Assembly: GCF_026210795.1 (NCBI RefSeq)
Contig: NC_089452.1
Span: 2,232,001 to 2,296,000, forward strand
Origin: Rhizophagus irregularis
Taxonomy: Eukaryota; Glomeromycota; Glomeromycetes; Glomerales; Glomeraceae
Direction: 5' to 3'
Length of the DNA stretch: 64,000 bases
Shown: in pieces, positions 61,902 through 64,000 of the stretch
Position numbering within the stretch: the stretch's first letter is position 1
Layout: every line of letters begins with the position of its first letter
Notes under the pieces: generated by a model
The model's database searches: none
The model's input: only the letters and a program-made list of their open reading frames with translations
Told to the model about the DNA's origin: nothing
Made by a program: the position numbers and the translations under genes

Positions 61902-63442
61902 ATGCAACAAGAAAAAATTCCAACGATATTTATTGTCGGTGCAGGATTAGGAGGACTTTCTCTTTATCATGCTTTGATCAAGAACAAGGATAAAAAAGAA
62001 TTCAACGTAAAAATCTTTGAACGTGAATCTAGTCCTACAGGTATAAAAAATTTCGAATTTTTAATTGAATATTAACGTTAACGACGTTATAACTAACTCG
62101 TACTTTTACATATTAGATCGATGGCAAGGATATCATATCGGTTTGACCAATTATGGAACTCAATCTCTTTTAAATTGTATTCCGTCCTCAATCGCTTCAA
62201 ACCTTCCAAAAGCAATGCCAAGTCCAATTCCTGGTGTAGAAACTCATGGAATAAATATCACTGATCAAGTAGGAAATGTTCTATTGGCCCCTCCAATTAA
62301 ACCATATAAAGATGTCTATGAACTCGCAAAAATTTCTCGTGGTCTATCAACCATTGTCACTTATCGTGATAGACTTCGAGATGTTTTATTAGAAGGTGTA
62401 CCAGTTCAATGGAATAAAAAATGTGTTAAATACGTAGAAACTCAAGAAGGAGTTTGGGTATCTTTTGAAGATGGTTCACAAGAATTTTGTAATATTTTAG
62501 TTGGTGCGGATGGAATCAATTCTCCAAGTAAGTTGACTAATTATTTAATAATTAATATAAATCATTTAATATTAAATAACTAACATTTTTTTTTATTTAT
62601 TAGTACGAAAACAGAAATTACCTGAATTACAAATCTTTAATTATGGAATAACCCATGTTTGTGCAGATATTTCCGTACCTAAACATCTTATAAACAAGAT
62701 AAATAAAATCAATGGAAATATTTTAGCCTGTAAAACTCTTGGAACAAAAGGAGATTCATCATTTATGATTTCACGCTTTATACCAATCGAACAAGAACAA
62801 AATGACAAGAAGGATGAACCTCATTATAGAGTTACATTAGTATATTCGTATCCCTCCGAATTGAATAACGTTGATGTTGAATCTGATAAAGTTAAAGTTG
62901 ATGATAATGATCCCGCATCAGTTATTGAACATGTTAAGCGATTAATTCGAACATTAAGACCAGATTGTGAATTAACTGATTTATTGTTGGAATTATGGGA
63001 CTTGGCACCTAAAACAATTCCAAATGGTCCAATAAAGTTTCCATTTAAAACTTATAATCCTGTACAACGAAGAATGATGCAAGATATTGATCCAATGTCT
63101 ATCAAATCATGGACAAGTAGTCGAGTTGTATTATTAGGGGATGCAGCTCATGCTATGAGTCCTGTATTAGGATTAGGAGCAAATAATGCAATTCAAGATG
63201 CCGATAAACTTTCTCAAGCATTACTTAAATATACGGACAATAATATTTCTTTTATTAAAGAATATGAAAAAGAAATGTTAAAACGAACATCCGCTGATGT
63301 ATTAAAATCTAGAACTGTCACGTTTAAAAGTTCCACGCCAATTGGGCCTTTTGGAGTTTTTATTAGAGATAGTATTTTGAAGGTTATGAACGTAATGATA
63401 AACTTTTATAATTTTGCGGATAGCTTAATTTTTAAAAATTAA
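61902..63442 (+). CDS. FAD-dependent monooxygenase
   Basis: Three exons: 61902-62040, 62117-62527, 62604-63442, with GTATAA and GTAAGT donors and TTAG acceptors, in frame. The ATG at 61902 is the first in the frame and puts the Rossmann motif at the N-terminus (IFIVGAGLGGLSLYHAL, GxGxxG). FERESSP follows the second strand. The DG motif is LVGADGINSP and the GD motif is LLGDAAHAMSPVLGLGANNA, diagnostic of the UbiH/aromatic hydroxylase class that uses NAD(P)H, FAD and oxygen. Length is ~462 aa, normal for the family. The C-terminus is hydrophobic (FGVFIRDSILKVMNVMINFY). Substrate is not predictable from sequence; a host metabolic or secondary-metabolism role is likely. Confidence 0.9.
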
Positions 63443-64000
63443 TTTAAATCATATACACATGTATAAAAAAATCATTATAAATAGACAAACACATATACAT
63501 ATACATATAAAATATTTAGGATATATAAACGGAACAATTATTTATTTTCAATAAAGAGACATTAGAGACATTTTTTAAAAAAAAGTCTAACGATTTTTAA
63601 TTCATAAACTAAAGTGGCAATTTTTTTTTTTTATTTAAATTATTTTTTATTCGTTTATTTCCACATGCCTCCTGTATATTTGTTCTTAAAATATGGATTT
63701 TTTTAATATAAATTAATTTATTAAATTTTTTTTTTTTAAGATTTTCAATAAAACTTTGAATATAAACATATAAAATGGTAATTGTCAAGATTTATATATA
63801 TAATTGAATGATTTCTCATATCTTCAATATTTAATGTATCAAGTACAATACTTAAAAAAAAAACGAAAAAAATTTTATCACTTCAATATAACTTCGGCAA
63901 ATACTTTACATTTTTATTAAGCGTCGTTAATTTCGATGAAAACTTTTTAATGCAAATCCAAGACTCCAAGTAGTACCCCGGCCCGGGTATAGTATGTGCA
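63443..64000. other. 3' flank, AT-rich
   Basis: No gene seen. Ends in a short GC-rich piece (CCCCGGCCCGGG at ~63977-63988) that may be the edge of another feature outside the window. Confidence 0.5.

Overview
The window looks like nuclear DNA of an arbuscular mycorrhizal fungus close to Rhizophagus irregularis (Glomeromycotina). This is an inference, not a database result. It rests on very AT-rich intergenic DNA, short introns with GTAAGT/GTATGT donors, a HCDFH..N-type protein kinase and an F-box gene remnant of the kinds expanded in that genus, and a dense load of nested transposons.

Layout. 1-13.7 kb is mostly non-coding and holds several small inverted-repeat elements: a 232-bp one at 812-1043, a hAT-like one at 3552-3931 with an 8-bp target duplication, a ~610-bp one at 7574-8186, and a short retro-insert at 8287-8691 with 11-bp target duplications. 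A few exon-like gene fragments are present. 13.7-17.5 kb has two unrecognised ORFs.

18.05-34.37 kb is a nested pair. A ~1.7-kb retroposon-like unit with an (ATAA)n tail and 11-bp direct repeats carries a long ORF. That ORF is split by a 14.6-kb Polinton/Maverick-like element (18431-33027) with ~550-590-bp terminal inverted repeats and a 5-bp target duplication (CCGCT). The two ORF halves are in frame with each other once the element and one duplication copy are discounted. The element encodes a chromodomain retroviral-type integrase, an A32-like packaging ATPase, a compact family-B DNA polymerase with an OTU-like N-terminus, and a D5-like SF3 helicase. It also encodes two F-box-like proteins and several small unknown proteins. 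I see no jelly-roll capsid gene and no adenovirus-type protease. Between integrase and ATPase, where Polintons usually keep capsid genes, it carries a coiled-coil protein, a retrotransposon-type Gag and a retropepsin-like protease. Gag and protease are linked by a canonical -1 slippery site directly before the gag stop.

35.1-39.94 kb is a protein kinase gene on the minus strand. Its 5' part can be read as a chain of 32 three-nucleotide micro-exons plus one one-nucleotide exon, separated by 70-101-nt introns that are largely tandem duplicates of each other. The full 39-exon model is open for 519 codons. Its 3' part has a triplicated C-terminal segment.

42.6-47.1 kb holds a ~173-bp satellite, a 686-bp inverted-repeat element with an 8-bp target duplication, and a decayed F-box gene. 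47.15-55.18 kb is a pogo/Tigger-like transposon (TA duplication) split by a 5.7-kb second element with its own short inverted repeats and ATAT duplication. The inner element carries a zinc-finger fragment, a DDE-like protein with a CPWC motif, and a Crypton-type tyrosine recombinase; several genes here have homopolymer frameshifts. The right end (59.8-63.4 kb) carries two ordinary-looking host genes, a predicted N-myristoylated SAM-methyltransferase and an FAD-dependent monooxygenase, each with three exons.

Best candidates for undescribed biology are the single-codon micro-exon array in the kinase gene, and the Polinton-like element that has a retrovirus-like Gag-(-1 frameshift)-protease block and two F-box proteins in place of the usual virion genes. 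All splice sites, boundaries and motifs were read by eye; no searches were run.
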